Shown one piece after another: positions 7,353-14,667 of a DNA stretch of 38,682 nucleotides (positions are counted from its first letter, which is position 1; the number at the start of each line of letters is the position of its first letter). Both the position numbers and the translations under genes were made by a program. Under the pieces are notes generated by a model. That model did no database searches. It was not told the DNA's origin and saw nothing but the letters and a program-made list of their open reading frames with translations. This DNA is from JAICYJ01 sp035473255 (GTDB lineage: Bacteria; Actinomycetota; Thermoleophilia; Gaiellales; JAICJC01): the NCBI GenBank assembly GCA_035473255.1, contig DATIOK010000025.1, positions 1-38,682 on the forward strand, given 5' to 3'.

Positions 7353-7368
7353 GCAACCCAAAGGTTGC
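7353..7368. promoter_or_regulatory. Operator-like palindrome 1 (GCAACC-CAAA-GGTTGC)
   Basis: This perfect 6-bp inverted repeat with a 4-nt centre lies 16 nt upstream of the SRPBCC start. Sites of this form (TGCAACC..GGTTGC) are typical of ArsR repressors of the SRPBCC-linked group. A second copy lies 43 bp away. Confidence 0.65.
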
Positions 7369-7395
7369 GGATCTGTGGCGGCCACGCTAGCATGC

Positions 7396-7411
7396 GCAAC
7401 TCATTGGTTGC
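7396..7411. promoter_or_regulatory. Operator-like palindrome 2 (GCAACT-CATT-GGTTGC)
   Basis: The second copy differs from the first at one arm base and in the centre but keeps the same 16-bp frame. Its end lies 19 nt upstream of the clpP ATG and just upstream of CTATACAGGAGG, where GGAGG (7420-7424) is the clpP ribosome-binding site. Binding here could affect both divergent genes. Confidence 0.6.
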
Positions 7412-7430
7412 ACTATACAGGAGGCACGCG

Positions 7431-8051
7431 ATGTCGCCCGTGATTCCCATGGTGATCGAACAGACCGGCCGCGGTGAGCGCTCGTTCGACATCTACTCGC
7501 GGCTCTTGAACGACCGCATCATCTTCCTGGGCACTCCGGTCACCCCGGAGGTGGCGAACCTGATCGTGGCCCAGATGATCCACCTCGAGTCCGACGAGCC
7601 GGAGAAGGACATCAGCCTCTACATCAACTCGCCCGGCGGCGACGTCTACGCCGGACTGGCCATCTACGACACCATGCGCTACGTGCGCTCCGAGGTGCAG
7701 ACGATCTGCTTTGGGATGGCTATGTCGATGGGCGCGATCCTGCTGGCCGGGGGCGCCAAGGGCAAGCGCATCGCCCTGCCCAACTCCAAGATCATGATCC
7801 ACCAGGGCCACACGTCGGGCTTCGAGGGCCAGGCCACCGACGTCGAGATCCGGGCCCGCGAGATCCTGTCGCTGCAGAAGCGGATGGAGGAGATGCTGGC
7901 GTCGGACACCGGCCACACGCCGGAGCGGATCCACGAGGACACCCAGCGGGACAACTTCATGGACGCCGAGCAGGCCAAGGAGTACGGGCTGATCGACCGG
8001 GTGATGGACCTGCGGATCAGCAACGGCAAGCGGGCCGCGGGGCTGGGCTAG
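7431..8051 (+). CDS. clpP: ATP-dependent Clp protease proteolytic subunit
   Basis: ClpP forms a tetradecameric serine protease chamber fed by ClpX or ClpC. The 206-aa protein has all landmarks: the first strand motif IYINSPGG-like (LYINSPGGDVYAG, residues 63-75), catalytic Ser99 in GMAMSMGA, His124 in IMIHQ and Asp174 in TQRDNF. Length and the early start (MSPVIPMVIEQTGRGERSFD) fit mature-type ClpP. GGAGG lies 6 nt upstream of ATG 7431. No clpX or second clpP adjoins, unlike many actinobacteria, where clpP1-clpP2-clpX are together. Its promoter region is shared with the ArsR/SRPBCC operon. Confidence 0.97.
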   Translation: MSPVIPMVIEQTGRGERSFDIYSRLLNDRIIFLGTPVTPEVANLIVAQMIHLESDEPEKDISLYINSPGGDVYAGLAIYDTMRYVRSEVQTICFGMAMSMGAILLAGGAKGKRIALPNSKIMIHQGHTSGFEGQATDVEIRAREILSLQKRMEEMLASDTGHTPERIHEDTQRDNFMDAEQAKEYGLIDRVMDLRISNGKRAAGLG

Positions 8052-8366
8052 CCTCGGACGGTTTGCTCACGCGCTCGCAACCGTGGGTCACGCTGCCCGT
8101 TCGGCCGTGCAACGCCCCGCGCGGCCTTTACAGAGTCAAACACCGACTCGGGCGGCGTGGGCGGTCCGGCACGGAACCGCGACCAGTCGTTACGGCACGG
8201 TGATGCGCGTCCGCATGACTGCGAGGTCACCTCACCGAGGCCGTGATGTTCGTGCCGGAGCGGTGGTGCGAATCGTTCTGGACGGTGGTGGGATCGTTAC
8301 CGCGGCGTGAGGTTCGTTGCACGATTCGGTGTCACGCGCCGGTCACAACGATCCGCGGGGAGCGGC
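8052..8366. other. Convergent intergenic region without a gene
   Basis: These 315 bases lie between the 3' ends of clpP and fabF. I see no convincing gene. An inverted repeat CGAATCGT (8269-8276) / ACGATTCG (8321-8328) and a small palindrome GAGGTCACCTC (8223-8233) are present; they may help end transcription from either side, but neither is followed by a T-run. Confidence 0.5.
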
Positions 8367-9599
8367 TCAGGGCTCGTACTTCTTCAGGACCACGCAGCCG
8401 TTGTGGCCGCCGAGGCCCATCGAGTTCGACAGCGCCACCCGCACGTCCGCATTCCGCGCCTCGTTCGGCACGTAGTCGAGGTCGCACTCCGGATCGGGCG
8501 TGCGGTAGTTGATCGTGGGCGGGATCACCCCGTGGTGGATGGTCAGGGCCGAGGACAGCGCCTCGATCGCGCCGGCCGCCCCGAACAGGTGGCCGATCAT
8601 CGACTTGATCGACGACACGGCCATCTGGTAGGCGTGGCCTCCGAACACGGTCTTGATCGCCAGCGTCTCGGCCGAGTCGTTGTAGGGCGTGCTGGTGCCG
8701 TGCGCGTTGATGTAGTCGACCTCCTCCGGCGCCACTCCGGAGCTGATCAGCGCCGCCCGCATCATCTCGATCACGCCCACCGACTCGGGGTGCGGCGTGG
8801 CCACGTGGTATGCGTCGTTCGACGCGCCGTAGCCGGCCACCTCGCAGTAGATCTTCGCGTCGCGCCGCAGCGCGTGCTCGAGCTCCTCCACCATCACCAC
8901 GGCCGCGCCCTCGGCCATCACGAAGCCCGACCGGGTTGCGTCGAACGGCCGTGAAGCCGCGGCCGGGTCGTCCCGCCCGTCGGCCAGCGCCCGCATCGAG
9001 CAGAACCCGGCCAGGATCAGCGGCACGATCGCCGACTCGGTGCCACCGGCCAGGATCGCGTCCGCCTGGCCGCGCTTGACCACCTCCGCGGCATCCCCGA
9101 TCGCATGCGTCCCGCTCGCACACGCCGACACGATCGCGTAGTTGGCGCCGCGCCAGCCCAGCTGCGTGGCCACGTGGCTGGTGGTGGTGTCGACCAGCAT
9201 GTTCGGCAGCCAGTGCGGCGACACCCGCTCGCGGCCGCGCTCCTCGAGCACCTTCTGCTGCTCGAGCACCTGCGGTAGCCCGCCCACCGCGCTGCCGATG
9301 ATCACCCCGGCCCGCGACGGGTCGATGTCCTCGAGCCCCGAGTCGCGCGCGGCCTCGATCGCCGCGCCCACCCCGAAGTGCACGTTCGGGCCGGTCTTGC
9401 GCGCCTCCTTGACCGACATCGCCAGCGTCGGGTCGAAGTCCTTCACCTGCGCCGCGATGTTGACGGGATACTCGCTGGCGTCGAAGTTGCTGATCACGTC
9501 GACGCCGCTGACACCAGCCACCAGGTTCGCCCAGGTGGTGGGGACGTCGTTGCCGACCGGTGTGACCGCACCCAGGCCGGTGATTACCGCACGCCGCAT
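8367..9599 (-). CDS. fabF: 3-oxoacyl-[ACP] synthase II (KAS II)
   Basis: FabF condenses malonyl-ACP with acyl-ACP in fatty-acid elongation. The 410-aa protein starts MRRAVITGLGAVTPVGND and has the Cys-His-His triad: Cys160 in SACASGTHAIGDA, His300 in NAHGTSTPYND and His337 in KSMIGHLFGAAG. The C-terminus (SNSMGLGGHNGCVVLKK) is canonical. It stands alone, without fabD, acpP or fabH nearby, 41 nt downstream of proA on the same strand, so read-through from proBA is possible. Length and motifs favour a primary-metabolism FabF rather than a polyketide ketosynthase. Confidence 0.94.
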   Translation of the reverse strand: MRRAVITGLGAVTPVGNDVPTTWANLVAGVSGVDVISNFDASEYPVNIAAQVKDFDPTLAMSVKEARKTGPNVHFGVGAAIEAARDSGLEDIDPSRAGVIIGSAVGGLPQVLEQQKVLEERGRERVSPHWLPNMLVDTTTSHVATQLGWRGANYAIVSACASGTHAIGDAAEVVKRGQADAILAGGTESAIVPLILAGFCSMRALADGRDDPAAASRPFDATRSGFVMAEGAAVVMVEELEHALRRDAKIYCEVAGYGASNDAYHVATPHPESVGVIEMMRAALISSGVAPEEVDYINAHGTSTPYNDSAETLAIKTVFGGHAYQMAVSSIKSMIGHLFGAAGAIEALSSALTIHHGVIPPTINYRTPDPECDLDYVPNEARNADVRVALSNSMGLGGHNGCVVLKKYEP

Positions 9600-9640
9600 T
9601 GTGGCGTAAGACGGCCGGTCGCCCGCACGGGTTGCGCCGC

Positions 9641-10843
9641 TCAGAGTCGGATCTGACCGTCGCCGACCACGACGTACTTGGTGGTGGTGAGCTCCTCCAG
9701 CCCCAGCGGCCCGCGCGCGTGCAGCCGGTTGGTGGAGATGCCGATCTCGGCGCCCATGCCGTACACCGCGCCGTCGGTGAAGCGGGTGGACGCGTTCACG
9801 TAGACCGCGGCCGCGTCGACCTCACGCGTGAAGCGCTCCGCAGCGGTGGCATCCTCGGTCACGATCGCCTCGGAGTGTCCGGTGCCGTAGCGGTCGATGT
9901 GCTCGAGCGCCTGATCGAGATCGTCGACCACCCGCAGGGCGATCTTCATGTCGAGGAACTCGGTCGCCCAGGCGGACTCGCCGTCGAGCACCTCGACGCC
10001 CGCCGCCGCCAGTGCCTCGGTCAGCGGGCCGACCAGCTGCTCCCGGTCGCGGTGCACAAGCACCGTCTCGGCAGCGTTGCACACGCCCGGCCGCTGCACC
10101 TTGGCGTTGACCGTGATGGCAATCGCCTTGGCCGGGTCGGCCCCGGCGTCGATGTAGACATGGCAGTTGCCGCCGGCCGCAGCCAGCACCGGGATCCGCG
10201 ACGTCTCGAGCAGGAACTTCTTCAGTTGCTCACCGCCGCGGGGGATCACCACGTCGGCCGCGGTGGGATCGGCCAGCAGACTGTTCAGCTCGGCGCGGTC
10301 GGTGCCGAGCAGCTGCACGGCGTCGGCCGGCAGCCCGGCTGCCGACAGCGTCTCGCACATCAGGCCGGCCAGCGCCCGGTTGGTGTGCTCGGCCAGGCGC
10401 GAGCCGCGCAGGATGCAGGCGTTGCCGGCCTTCAGGCACAGCATGGCCGCGTCCACGGTCACGTTGGGGCGGGCCTCGTACACGATCAGGACGACGCCCA
10501 GCGGTACGCGCAGCTTGGTCAGGCGCAGGCCGTTCTCCAGCGTCTGGGTGCGCAGCACCGCGCCGCACGGGTCGGGCAGCGCGGCGATATCGAGGACGGC
10601 GGCCGACAGCGCGTCGGTGCGGGCGTCATCCAGGGTGAGCCGGTCGCGGATCGCCGGGCGCTCGCCCTCGGCCGCCGCCAGGTCGAGCCGGTTGGCCGCG
10701 ACCAGCTGCTCGCGGCGCTCCCCGATCGCGGCCGCCACCGCGGCCAGCGCCCGGTCCTTCTCGGCGCGGCCGAGCGGGGCAAGGGCACGCGCCGCCTCGC
10801 GTGCACGCGCGGCTACTCCAGGAGATGTGATGGTGCTGCTCAC
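9641..10843 (-). CDS. proA: Gamma-glutamyl phosphate reductase
   Basis: ProA reduces gamma-glutamyl phosphate to glutamate-5-semialdehyde with NADPH, the second step of proline synthesis. The 400-aa protein has the aldehyde-dehydrogenase-fold Cys255 in QRPGVCNAAET, and the motifs PLGVVLIVYEARPNVTVDA and LHARGPLGLEELTTTKYVV. The start is GTG 10841-10843, overlapping the proB stop by 4 nt (GTGA), so translation is coupled to ProB, which fits the known labile-intermediate transfer between the two enzymes. Confidence 0.97.
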   Translation of the reverse strand: MSSTITSPGVAARAREAARALAPLGRAEKDRALAAVAAAIGERREQLVAANRLDLAAAEGERPAIRDRLTLDDARTDALSAAVLDIAALPDPCGAVLRTQTLENGLRLTKLRVPLGVVLIVYEARPNVTVDAAMLCLKAGNACILRGSRLAEHTNRALAGLMCETLSAAGLPADAVQLLGTDRAELNSLLADPTAADVVIPRGGEQLKKFLLETSRIPVLAAAGGNCHVYIDAGADPAKAIAITVNAKVQRPGVCNAAETVLVHRDREQLVGPLTEALAAAGVEVLDGESAWATEFLDMKIALRVVDDLDQALEHIDRYGTGHSEAIVTEDATAAERFTREVDAAAVYVNASTRFTDGAVYGMGAEIGISTNRLHARGPLGLEELTTTKYVVVGDGQIRL

Positions 10844-11904
10844 AGCACCACAAGGTTATCGCGGTGCACCGCTTCATCCACCCCACGTGTCCCCACCAGC
10901 TGCCGCAGGTCGGCGGCCGCGTACCGTGAGATGCCCACGGCGAACGGCTCGCCCGACCGGCAGATGTGCACCGCATCGCCGGCCGCGAACGAACCCTCCA
11001 CCGCCAGCAGGCCGACCGCCAGCAGGCTGGTGCCGTTCCCGACAACGGCGCGCCTGGCGCCGGCGTCCACCTCGAGACGCCCGTGCACGGGCTTGCCGTA
11101 GCGCACCCACAGCTTGTAGGCGGAGAGCGGGCGCGGGTCGGGCCTGAAGCGGGTGCCGCCGGCGGCGCCGGCCGCCGCAGCCGCCAGCGCGCCGGGCCGG
11201 TGGCCGGAGGCGATCACGGCGGCCACGCCGCCGGTGCTGGCCATCTCGGCTGCGACCAGCTTCGAGCGCATCCCGCCCGACCCCCACGAGCTGCGGCCAC
11301 CGTCCAGCTCCAGCCGCTCCAGCAGCCGGTGGTCGTCCACCTCGGCGATCGGCACGGCCCCTGGGCGTCGCGGATCGCGGTCGTGCAGGCCGTCGATGTC
11401 GGTCAGCAGCACCAACAGCCGCGCCTTCAGCAGCACCGCCACCTGGGCTGCCAGCGCGTCGTTGTCCCCGAAGGTGATCTCGTCGGTGGCGGTCGAGTCG
11501 TTCTCGTTGACGACCGGCACCCTCCCCCAGCGCAGCAGCGTCTCGAGCGTGCGCCGCGCGTTCAGATAGCCGTCGCGGCGATGGATGTCGCCGACCGTCA
11601 GCAGCACCTGGGCGCACCGCCGGCCGTTGCGGCCGAGCGCGGCCTCCCAGCGGCGCAGCAGCAGCGACTGGCCGATCGCCGACGCCGCCTGCAGCTCGGG
11701 CAGGCGCCGCGACCGCTGCTCGCGCCCGAGCGAGCCCAGGCCCATCGCGATCGCGCCGGAGCTGACCAGCACCACCGGTGTGCCGTCGCCGGCCAGCGCG
11801 CCCACGTCGGCGGCGACCTGGGCGAACACCCTCGGGCGGGCCCGGCCCCTGGCATCGACCAGGGTGCTCGATCCGATCTTGACGACGACGGTGCCGCGGC
11901 TCAT
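10840..11904 (-). CDS. proB: Glutamate 5-kinase with PUA domain
   Basis: ProB phosphorylates glutamate, the first and usually proline-inhibited step of proline synthesis. The 354-aa protein has the amino-acid-kinase domain (VVVKIGSSTLVD, VLVSSGAIAMGLGSLG, VPVVNENDSTATDEITFGDND, LTDIDGLHDRDP, GSGGMRSKLVAAEMA) and a C-terminal PUA domain from about residue 270 (GRLEVDAGARRAVVGNGTSL). I chose ATG 11902-11904, where the kinase strand starts at once; longer frames upstream run into the divergent regulator's promoter. It overlaps proA by 4 nt. The usual upstream obg gene is absent. Confidence 0.97.
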   Translation of the reverse strand: MSRGTVVVKIGSSTLVDARGRARPRVFAQVAADVGALAGDGTPVVLVSSGAIAMGLGSLGREQRSRRLPELQAASAIGQSLLLRRWEAALGRNGRRCAQVLLTVGDIHRRDGYLNARRTLETLLRWGRVPVVNENDSTATDEITFGDNDALAAQVAVLLKARLLVLLTDIDGLHDRDPRRPGAVPIAEVDDHRLLERLELDGGRSSWGSGGMRSKLVAAEMASTGGVAAVIASGHRPGALAAAAAGAAGGTRFRPDPRPLSAYKLWVRYGKPVHGRLEVDAGARRAVVGNGTSLLAVGLLAVEGSFAAGDAVHICRSGEPFAVGISRYAAADLRQLVGTRGVDEAVHRDNLVVL

Positions 11905-11940
11905 CGCGGCAGGATACGGCTGCCACGCTTCCACTCTGGC

Positions 11941-11961
11941 GCGATAGCGCACGTGCGATAG
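11941..11961 (+). promoter_or_regulatory. Repeat/palindrome in the proB-XRE divergent promoter
   Basis: GCGATAG occurs twice (11941-11947 and 11955-11961), and between and over them lies a perfect 10-bp palindrome CGCACGTGCG (11948-11957), only 10-30 nt from the XRE start. The position and symmetry fit an operator for the XRE regulator. Confidence 0.4.
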
Positions 11962-11971
11962 ACTACGAGGC

Positions 11972-12301
11972 ATGTCGAGCCAGCCCCACGCCCAGCGGCA
12001 GCGACTGACCGCCCAGACGCTCGAGCGGATGCGCGACGGGATCCGCAAGCGGTCGGAGGCGATCGGCCGCGATCACGAGCGCCGCTTCGCCGACGTGGGG
12101 CGCATGGTTGCCCGCAACCGGCAGGAGCGGGGGATGAGCCAGCAGGAGCTCGCGATCCTGTGCGGCACCACGCAGTCGGCGATCGCCCGCCTCGAGCGTG
12201 GCGGCCGGCCGCCCAAGCTTGACACGTTGATGCGGATCGCGGATGCCCTCGACGCCGAGCTGCTGCTCGAGATGCGCCTGCGCGACGCGACCACCGAGTA
12301 G
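11972..12301 (+). CDS. XRE-family helix-turn-helix regulator
   Basis: The 109-aa protein has a helical N-terminal 45 residues (LTAQTLERMRDGIRKRSEAI) and then an HTH_3/XRE domain, about residues 47-101: VGRMVARNRQERGMSQQELAILCGTTQSAIARLERGGRPPKLDTLMRIADALDAEL in outline, with the turn at CGTTQ and recognition helix QSAIARLE. This is the antitoxin-like or stand-alone regulator size. No toxin gene adjoins, which argues against a toxin-antitoxin pair. The CBS-domain gene follows 13 nt after the stop and is probably co-transcribed. DNA targets are unknown; a palindrome in its promoter suggests autoregulation. Confidence 0.85.
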   Translation: MSSQPHAQRQRLTAQTLERMRDGIRKRSEAIGRDHERRFADVGRMVARNRQERGMSQQELAILCGTTQSAIARLERGGRPPKLDTLMRIADALDAELLLEMRLRDATTE

Positions 12302-12314
12302 GGAGGACGGCTCC

Positions 12315-12731
12315 ATGGGAGTGACGTTGCGCGACTTCATGACCAGCGACGACGTGCTGACGGTCCCGGCGGAGACGTCGCTTCGGGAGGCGGCGCGGGT
12401 CATGCGTGACCGCAACGTGGGCGCAGCCGTGGTGGTGGACGGTGGCCGCATTGCGGGCATCTTCACCGAGCGCGACCTGCTGCGCGCGGTCGCCGATGGC
12501 GAGCAGCCCGACGAGGGCCTGGTGCAGACCTACATGACCCCCGACCCGATGACGCTGCCGTCCGACCACGCCCCCAGCGAGGCCGCGCAGATCATGAGCG
12601 AGCGCCGGTTCCGTCACATTCCGGTGGTCGACGACGGCCGGCTGGTGGGCATCGTCAGCATCCGCGACCTGGTCGGTGCAGGGCTGCAGCTGCTGCCCGC
12701 AGATGCGCACGTGGGCAGCGACTTTCCCTGA
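12315..12731 (+). CDS. CBS-domain-pair protein
   Basis: The 138-aa protein is one Bateman module: CBS1 about residues 8-62 (FMTSDDVLTVPAETSLREAARVM, then AAVVVDGGRIAGIFTERDLLRAV) and CBS2 about 73-128 (YMTPDPMTLPSDHAPSEAAQIM, then HIPVVDDGRLVGIVSIRDLV). CBS pairs bind adenosine nucleotides or SAM and usually act as regulatory sensors. Stand-alone pairs like this are common in actinobacteria; the partner protein is not known. GGGAGGA lies 7 nt upstream of ATG 12315. It follows the XRE regulator on the same strand. Confidence 0.92.
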   Translation: MGVTLRDFMTSDDVLTVPAETSLREAARVMRDRNVGAAVVVDGGRIAGIFTERDLLRAVADGEQPDEGLVQTYMTPDPMTLPSDHAPSEAAQIMSERRFRHIPVVDDGRLVGIVSIRDLVGAGLQLLPADAHVGSDFP

Positions 12732-13120
12732 GCGATCCGGCTTAGGTCCACGCTTTCGGGGGATCGCACGGCGCGCCCCGGCGCCGCATGCTGTGAACAC
12801 GTGCTCCCCTGCCCGGCTCCTCGGATCGCAGCGACGCACCGGCCTTGCCGGTTCGTCCGGGCCCGTGGTCCGGCCGGGAAGCATCTCGCGGCTCAGGGCG
12901 GCGTCGTCCACCTGCCATGCTCCGCGGCGTTCTGGGACGACGCCGCGCTGCGACTCAGGTGAGGGCGTAGGCCCCGCCCGACTGGCGGCGCCGCCCGGGT
13001 CCGCGATTCACCGATCCAAACCGCGAGCCCCACACGTGCGTACTCTGTTACGTGACCTATGTGGCCACCAGAGGACTTCCGGTCAGCGCCGCGGTTCCCG
13101 TTGCGGCTAGGCTGGTTGCC
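12732..13120. other. Intergenic region with a strong hairpin
   Basis: No gene is convincing in these 389 bases. A perfect 12-bp inverted repeat, GCGGCGTCGTCC (12898-12909) and GGACGACGCCGC (12935-12946), with a 25-nt loop lies 165 nt after the CBS gene. No T-run follows, so a standard intrinsic terminator is not supported; a structured RNA or an attenuating hairpin is possible. The sigma-factor promoter should lie between about 13000 and 13100. Confidence 0.45.
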
Positions 13121-13678
13121 GTGGACCTGTCCGCTCTGAGCGACGAGGATCTGCTGGAACTGGTTGCGGAACGACGTGACGGAGAGGCTTTTGAGGTGCT
13201 CTACCGCCGCTACTCGCGCGCCGTGTACGCGGTTGTGCGTCGCATGGTCGGCGATCCCGGCCGCAGCGAGGACGTGGTGCAGGAGGCGTTTGCGTCGGTC
13301 TGGCGGGCCGCGCGCGGCTACCGCCGCGAGCGGGGCTCCGGTGCCGGCTGGATGTTCGCCATCTCCCGCAACGCGGCCGCCGATGTCCTGCGTGCACGCA
13401 CGCCCGTGGCAGTCGGCGACCTCCCCGACCAGGCCGATCCCGGCCTCGGCCCCGAGGAGCGGACTGCGGCCGGCCTGGAGGCGTTCAAGGTGCACGCCGC
13501 CGTCGATTCGCTCCCGGAGCGGGAGCGCGAGGTGATCGAGTTGGCATACTTCAGCGGCCTGTCCCAGAGCGAGGTGGCCGAGCGCCTGTCGCTCCCGCTG
13601 GGCACTGTCAAGACGCGCACCCGCAGCGGGCTGGCGCGATTGGCCGAGCGGCTTGCCGACGAACGGGTGGTGTCATGA
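13121..13678 (+). CDS. ECF (extracytoplasmic function) RNA polymerase sigma factor
   Basis: The product (185 aa from GTG 13121; GTG 13052 would add 23 less typical residues) has sigma region 2 (AFEVLYRRYSRAVYAVVRRMVGD, then SEDVVQEAFASVWRAA) and region 4 (LPEREREVIELAYFSGLSQS, EVAERLSLPLGTVKTRTRSG) without region 3, the ECF plan. It most resembles the SigK/ECF19-type sigmas, which pair with RskA anti-sigma factors; the next gene, overlapping by 4 nt (ATGA), fits that. Neither start has a good ribosome-binding site, so the exact start is uncertain. ECF sigmas usually activate their own operon and an envelope- or redox-stress regulon. Confidence 0.93.
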   Translation: MDLSALSDEDLLELVAERRDGEAFEVLYRRYSRAVYAVVRRMVGDPGRSEDVVQEAFASVWRAARGYRRERGSGAGWMFAISRNAAADVLRARTPVAVGDLPDQADPGLGPEERTAAGLEAFKVHAAVDSLPEREREVIELAYFSGLSQSEVAERLSLPLGTVKTRTRSGLARLAERLADERVVS

Positions 13679-14241
13679 GCGACGAGCGATACATCAGCGA
13701 GATCGAAGACCGGCTGCGCGAGGCGGGTGCGCCTCCGACGCCGCCAGCCCGCCTGCACGCGATCGCCCGGGCCGAGGCGCTGGGTCCGCCCGACGTGGTC
13801 GACATCCGGTCGGTCGTGCGGCCCAGCAGCCGGGTTGGCCGGCTGGTGCTGGCCGCCGCCGTCCTCACCGCCTCGGCCGCCGCCGCGCTGGTGATCGGCG
13901 TGGGCGGCAGCGGCTTCCACGTCGACCGCTCCCTGAACTTGCAGGGCGCCGGCCCCGTCGCATCGGCCAGCGCCGTCGTCGACGTCGGCTCGTCCGTCGG
14001 CCCGGTGCGCGACGTCCAGGTGCATGTGAACGGCCTGCCGCCTGCGCCCAAGGGCGGCTACTACGAGCTGTGGATGCAGGATGGGTCGAGCGAGCCGACC
14101 GGGCTGGTCGCCTTCGACACGTCGGGGACCGGCAGCGTGGTGGCGAACACCACGATCCCCAGGGACATGCCGTGGACGAAGTGCTGGGTCACGCTCGAGC
14201 GTGCTGACGGCAGCAGCACCACCGTGCTGAGACTGGCCTAG
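13675..14241 (+). CDS. Membrane anti-sigma factor, RskA-like C-terminal domain
   Basis: The 188-aa protein has a cytoplasmic N-terminal part (residues 1-50), one membrane helix at about 54-76 (VGRLVLAAAVLTASAAAALVIGVGG) and an outer domain with the RskA-type motif YYELWMQDGSSEPTGLVAF at about 124-142. The N-terminus lacks the HxxxCxxC zinc motif of ZAS anti-sigma factors. Overlap with the sigma gene (ATGA) implies coupled production at matched amounts. Release of the sigma factor would need signal-triggered proteolysis of the membrane protein, as known for RskA. The outer domain has one Cys (TKCWVTLE). Confidence 0.85.
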   Translation: MSDERYISEIEDRLREAGAPPTPPARLHAIARAEALGPPDVVDIRSVVRPSSRVGRLVLAAAVLTASAAAALVIGVGGSGFHVDRSLNLQGAGPVASASAVVDVGSSVGPVRDVQVHVNGLPPAPKGGYYELWMQDGSSEPTGLVAFDTSGTGSVVANTTIPRDMPWTKCWVTLERADGSSTTVLRLA

Positions 14242-14255
14242 ACCCTGCGTCCGTG

Positions 14256-14271
14256 CGAGACTCGGTTCTCG
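14256..14271 (+). terminator. Short hairpin after the sigma operon
   Basis: CGAGA (14256-14260) and TCTCG (14267-14271) form a 5-bp stem with a 6-nt loop, 15 nt after the anti-sigma stop. It is short and not followed by a T-run, so its role as a terminator is weak. Confidence 0.25.
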
Positions 14272-14342
14272 CCGTCCAGGACATCACGGAGATACCGATC
14301 AACCATCTTTCCAGCTTCACCAGTTACGTCGGTCTGGGGCCG

Positions 14343-14364
14343 GCCATACCCGAAAGGGTGTGGC
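14343..14364 (+). promoter_or_regulatory. GAAA-tetraloop hairpin in the leader of a 30-aa peptide gene
   Basis: GCCATACCC (14343-14351) and GGGTGTGGC (14356-14364) pair over 9 positions, with one G-T wobble, closed by a GAAA (GNRA) tetraloop. It lies 63 nt upstream of the peptide start, in what is probably its 5' untranslated leader. I could not assign it to a known riboswitch family. Confidence 0.5.
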
Positions 14365-14426
14365 ACCGGGAGCCGCCCGTCCCCCATATGAGAGGTGCGG
14401 TGTACCCCTCCCCCAAGGAGATGTAC

Positions 14427-14519
14427 ATGAAAAACCGACTGACAAGGTCGGCATACTTGCTGGCTCTGCTCGCCGCCTTCGTGGTGGCATCGGGGGCAGG
14501 TCACAAGTTCGGCTCGTAA
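14427..14519 (+). CDS. 30-aa single-span membrane peptide, unknown
   Basis: The frame from ATG 14427 gives 30 residues: a basic start (MKNRLTRSAY), one hydrophobic helix of about 17 residues (LLALLAAFVVASGAG) and the tail HKFGS. AAGGAG lies 6 nt upstream; a first in-frame ATG at 14421 directly abuts it and is less likely to be used. The gene sits between a GNRA hairpin leader and a terminator-like hairpin, so it looks like a self-contained transcription unit. The sequence could be a small membrane regulator or signal-peptide-like leader. I recognise no family. Confidence 0.55.
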   Translation: MKNRLTRSAYLLALLAAFVVASGAGHKFGS

Positions 14520-14535
14520 AGCAGCTCGAAATGCT

Positions 14536-14573
14536 CCGACGAGGCTCATCCTGAAACGGCTGGGCCTCGTCGG
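14536..14573 (+). terminator. Terminator-like hairpin after the peptide gene
   Basis: CCGACGAGGC (14536-14545) and GCCTCGTCGG (14564-14573) form a perfect 10-bp stem with an 18-nt loop, 17 nt after the peptide stop. It is followed by CGTTTCC, a weak T stretch. Confidence 0.55.
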
Positions 14574-14667
14574 CGTTTCCGGGCGCTTACGGCTTGGGTA
14601 GCCGCCTGCGGCTGCCGATATGTGCCGTGCACGTGCGCCTCCGTTGCCGCACACCCCGAATCGTCCC

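Noticed and set aside
5793..7430. Long plus-strand frame upstream of and in frame with clpP
   Set aside because: It lies opposite E1 alpha, ArsR and SRPBCC genes and reads as low-complexity sequence; ClpP's own start and ribosome site at 7431 are clear.
11972..12731. Toxin-antitoxin pair (XRE plus neighbour)
   Set aside because: The neighbour is a CBS-domain pair, not a toxin, and no RelE/HigB-like frame lies on either side.
12732..13051. SRP RNA, RNase P RNA or tmRNA in the gap
   Set aside because: Only chance likeness to the SRP GGAAGGAAGCAG-type core; no conserved blocks or overall fold could be traced.
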